NCBI GenBank assembly: GCA_009712615.1 | Contig: WASR01000335.1 | Span: 1 to 7,247 of the forward strand | Length of the DNA: 7,247 nucleotides | Source of the DNA: Methanobacterium sp. | GTDB taxonomy: Archaea; Methanobacteriota; Methanobacteria; Methanobacteriales; Methanobacteriaceae | Direction: 5' to 3' | In this document: positions 6,266 to 7,247 of the stretch, piece by piece | Layout of the letters: each line of letters begins with the position of its first letter | How positions within the stretch are numbered: position 1 is the stretch's first letter | Notes under the pieces: model-generated | What the model was told of the DNA's origin: nothing | Database searches by the model: none | What the model saw: only the letters and a program-made list of their open reading frames with translations | Made by a program: the position numbers and the translations under genes

Positions 6266-6700
6266 TTAATTCGTAGGAATGAATAAACCTTCAACTTCGT
6301 TGATAAGTTTATCTGCACTTTCAAGCATGTCAATTGCAAGTTGTTCATCATATATAAAGCTGTAATCAGCTCTTTCTCTGGCACGCCTAGCAAAATCGTA
6401 ATCTTCAAAAATATCTTCGCTCAACAAGTTAGTATCAACAAAAATGGCTTCAATGGCATGTCTGAGACAAATATGACTCTTTTCTCTGTAACCTTTGCTT
6501 AATAATAAACCTTTTAAGGCATGGAACATGGAGTAATAAGTTTGTATTATAGCCCACTTATAATTTTTTTCCTTAACTGACTTTTTTGCAGAATCTATAT
6601 CATTTTGAGATTCAAGAAGCTCTTTTTCCACTAATTCGGGATCAATTTTTATTCTAATTATCTGTCCTTTATCAAGACATTTTTCAAACCGAATCTTCAT
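6266..6700 (-). CDS. HEPN-domain protein, probable toxin of a HEPN/MNT pair
   Basis: This 144-residue all-helical protein is of the HEPN type. The core at about 49-80 contains YYSMFHALKGLLLSKGY followed by REKSH (R72, H76), like HEPN proteins of the UPF0332 group. A second charged stretch, FARRARERADYSF (103-115), matches their C-terminal helix. Many HEPN proteins are RNases using an R-x4-6-H motif. Here the evident Arg-His pair has only three residues between, so nuclease activity cannot be assumed. The gene overlaps the nucleotidyltransferase gene by 17 bases (6684-6700), and AGGA at 6714-6711 precedes its ATG by ten bases. In such modules the HEPN partner is usually the toxin and is neutralized by the nucleotidyltransferase, often through AMP transfer to a tyrosine. 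It is convergent with the TrmB-like gene with a 20-base gap. Toxin role is inferred from family and context. Confidence 0.85.
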   Translation of the reverse strand: MKIRFEKCLDKGQIIRIKIDPELVEKELLESQNDIDSAKKSVKEKNYKWAIIQTYYSMFHALKGLLLSKGYREKSHICLRHAIEAIFVDTNLLSEDIFEDYDFARRARERADYSFIYDEQLAIDMLESADKLINEVEGLFIPTN

Positions 6701-7238
6701 ATAATAACTTTCCTTTCTTAATTCTAGAATAAAATGGCCTGTCTTTTTCTTTTAATTTTCGCAACTCAATATCATTAAAAACAACTAATGATACTGTTCT
6801 TTCTATATGTATTTGATGTTTATTAATACTTTTGTTAACTTTTTTACTATCATCTGATTGTATGAATAAATCAATATCACTATCTTGAGTATCTTCCCCT
6901 GTTGCACAGCTACCATAGAGTATTATTTGATTGGATATTAATTTTAAATCTTTGATAAGTTCCTCAATTTCAAATAATGTAAAAAGGATTTTCAACTCAC
7001 GTAAGATTGGATTTTCCATATTAGCTTTGTACATACTTAATTTACCTTTTTCATCCTTAATAACAAGCTTTTCTTTTTCTAATTCATTTAATGATCTACT
7101 TGCAGAACCCAAGCTAATATCAATTTTTCTTACTATTTCGCGGGTGTGGTACTCTTCCCTGTATTGTCTTCCCAAAAAACACAATATTTTTAACGATGAT
7201 TTTGAAAAGATGTTCATTTTTTGGAACATGTGTTCCAT
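6684..7238 (-). CDS. Winged-helix/MNT nucleotidyltransferase, probable antitoxin
   Basis: This 184-residue protein joins two domains. Residues about 12-75 form a winged helix (SLKILCFLG, HTREIVRKIDISLGSASRSL, then a wing around KDEKGKLSMYK). Residues about 100-182 form a minimal nucleotidyltransferase with G109-S110 and D121-x-D123 in the signature LYGSCATG...DSDIDLFI, which binds the nucleotide and metals. The protein therefore can be both antitoxin enzyme and DNA-binding autoregulator of the module. It is followed by the HEPN gene with a 17-base overlap. A TAA lies immediately upstream of ATG 7238, so the gene begins inside the window; ATGs at 7229 and 7217 are alternatives. Inverted repeats span the start region. 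Starting at 7217, leaderless, fits a weak TATA-like ATAAA near 7240. Local G+C is clearly below that of the oxidoreductase genes, suggesting transfer. Confidence 0.85.
   Translation of the reverse strand: MEHMFQKMNIFSKSSLKILCFLGRQYREEYHTREIVRKIDISLGSASRSLNELEKEKLVIKDEKGKLSMYKANMENPILRELKILFTLFEIEELIKDLKLISNQIILYGSCATGEDTQDSDIDLFIQSDDSKKVNKSINKHQIHIERTVSLVVFNDIELRKLKEKDRPFYSRIKKGKLLYEDSV
6711..6714 (-). promoter_or_regulatory. Ribosome binding site of the HEPN gene
   Basis: The minus strand reads AAAGGAAAG (6716-6708) inside the end of the nucleotidyltransferase gene, with AGGA ten bases before the ATG at 6700. It supports translation of HEPN from the shared transcript. Confidence 0.55.
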
Positions 7239-7247
7239 TTATGGAAC
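7223..7247. promoter_or_regulatory. Overlapping inverted repeats at the HEPN/MNT module start, probable operator
   Basis: GGAACA-tg-TGTTCC (7223-7236) and GTTCCAT-tt-ATGGAAC (7232-7247) share a central half-site, giving three GGAAC/GTTCC half-sites with palindrome centres ten bases apart. The second reaches the window edge and may continue. The winged helix of the encoded protein is the obvious candidate binder. Confidence 0.6.

Noticed and set aside
1..7247. tRNA, rRNA, insertion sequence or attachment site
   Set aside because: No cloverleaf, ribosomal RNA segment, transposase or flanking direct repeat was recognized on either strand.

Overview
The window looks like a chromosomal piece of a methanogenic archaeon, most likely of the Methanobacterium group. 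The evidence is a ferredoxin-linked 2-oxoacid oxidoreductase, a TrmB-family regulator, archaeal TATA boxes about 25 bases before expected transcript starts, oligo-T terminators, G-rich ribosome binding sites and moderate to low G+C. The genus is an inference; no rRNA or other phylogenetic marker is present.

Layout. 2-1989 (+): the 3' part of an alpha subunit and the complete beta subunit of a 2-oxoacid:ferredoxin oxidoreductase, joined by an ATGA overlap. 2049-2603 (-): a TetR-family repressor, convergent with the oxidoreductase. 2708-3901 (-): an aldo/keto reductase with a C-terminal iron-sulfur cluster, followed after one in-frame TAA and three codons by a second iron-sulfur domain in the same frame. 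This is one ancestral gene cut in two by a stop codon. 3902-4226: a 325-base gene-free stretch with a striking TetR-type operator array (4034-4081), candidate TATA boxes and the terminator of the next gene. 4227-5339 (-): an ABC-2 type membrane permease with no ATPase beside it. 5466-6245 (+): a TrmB-family regulator divergent from the permease, apparently started from an ATT codon. 6266-7238 (-): a HEPN/nucleotidyltransferase toxin-antitoxin pair whose nucleotidyltransferase carries an N-terminal winged helix, with overlapping inverted repeats at its start.

Working model. The oxidoreductase exchanges electrons between a 2-oxoacid/acyl-CoA couple and ferredoxin. The iron-sulfur aldo/keto reductase is probably another ferredoxin-connected redox enzyme, and the TetR protein downstream of it is the obvious candidate to bind the array in front of it. 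The TrmB-like protein probably controls the divergent permease and perhaps itself. The low-G+C HEPN/MNT module has the features of a mobile defence or stress cassette. No CRISPR, tRNA, rRNA or insertion sequence was seen.

No wholly new multi-gene system is convincingly present. The most unusual items are the ATT start, the in-frame stop splitting the reductase, the phased operator array, the beta subunit lacking one classical cluster cysteine, and the winged-helix fusion in the HEPN/MNT pair.
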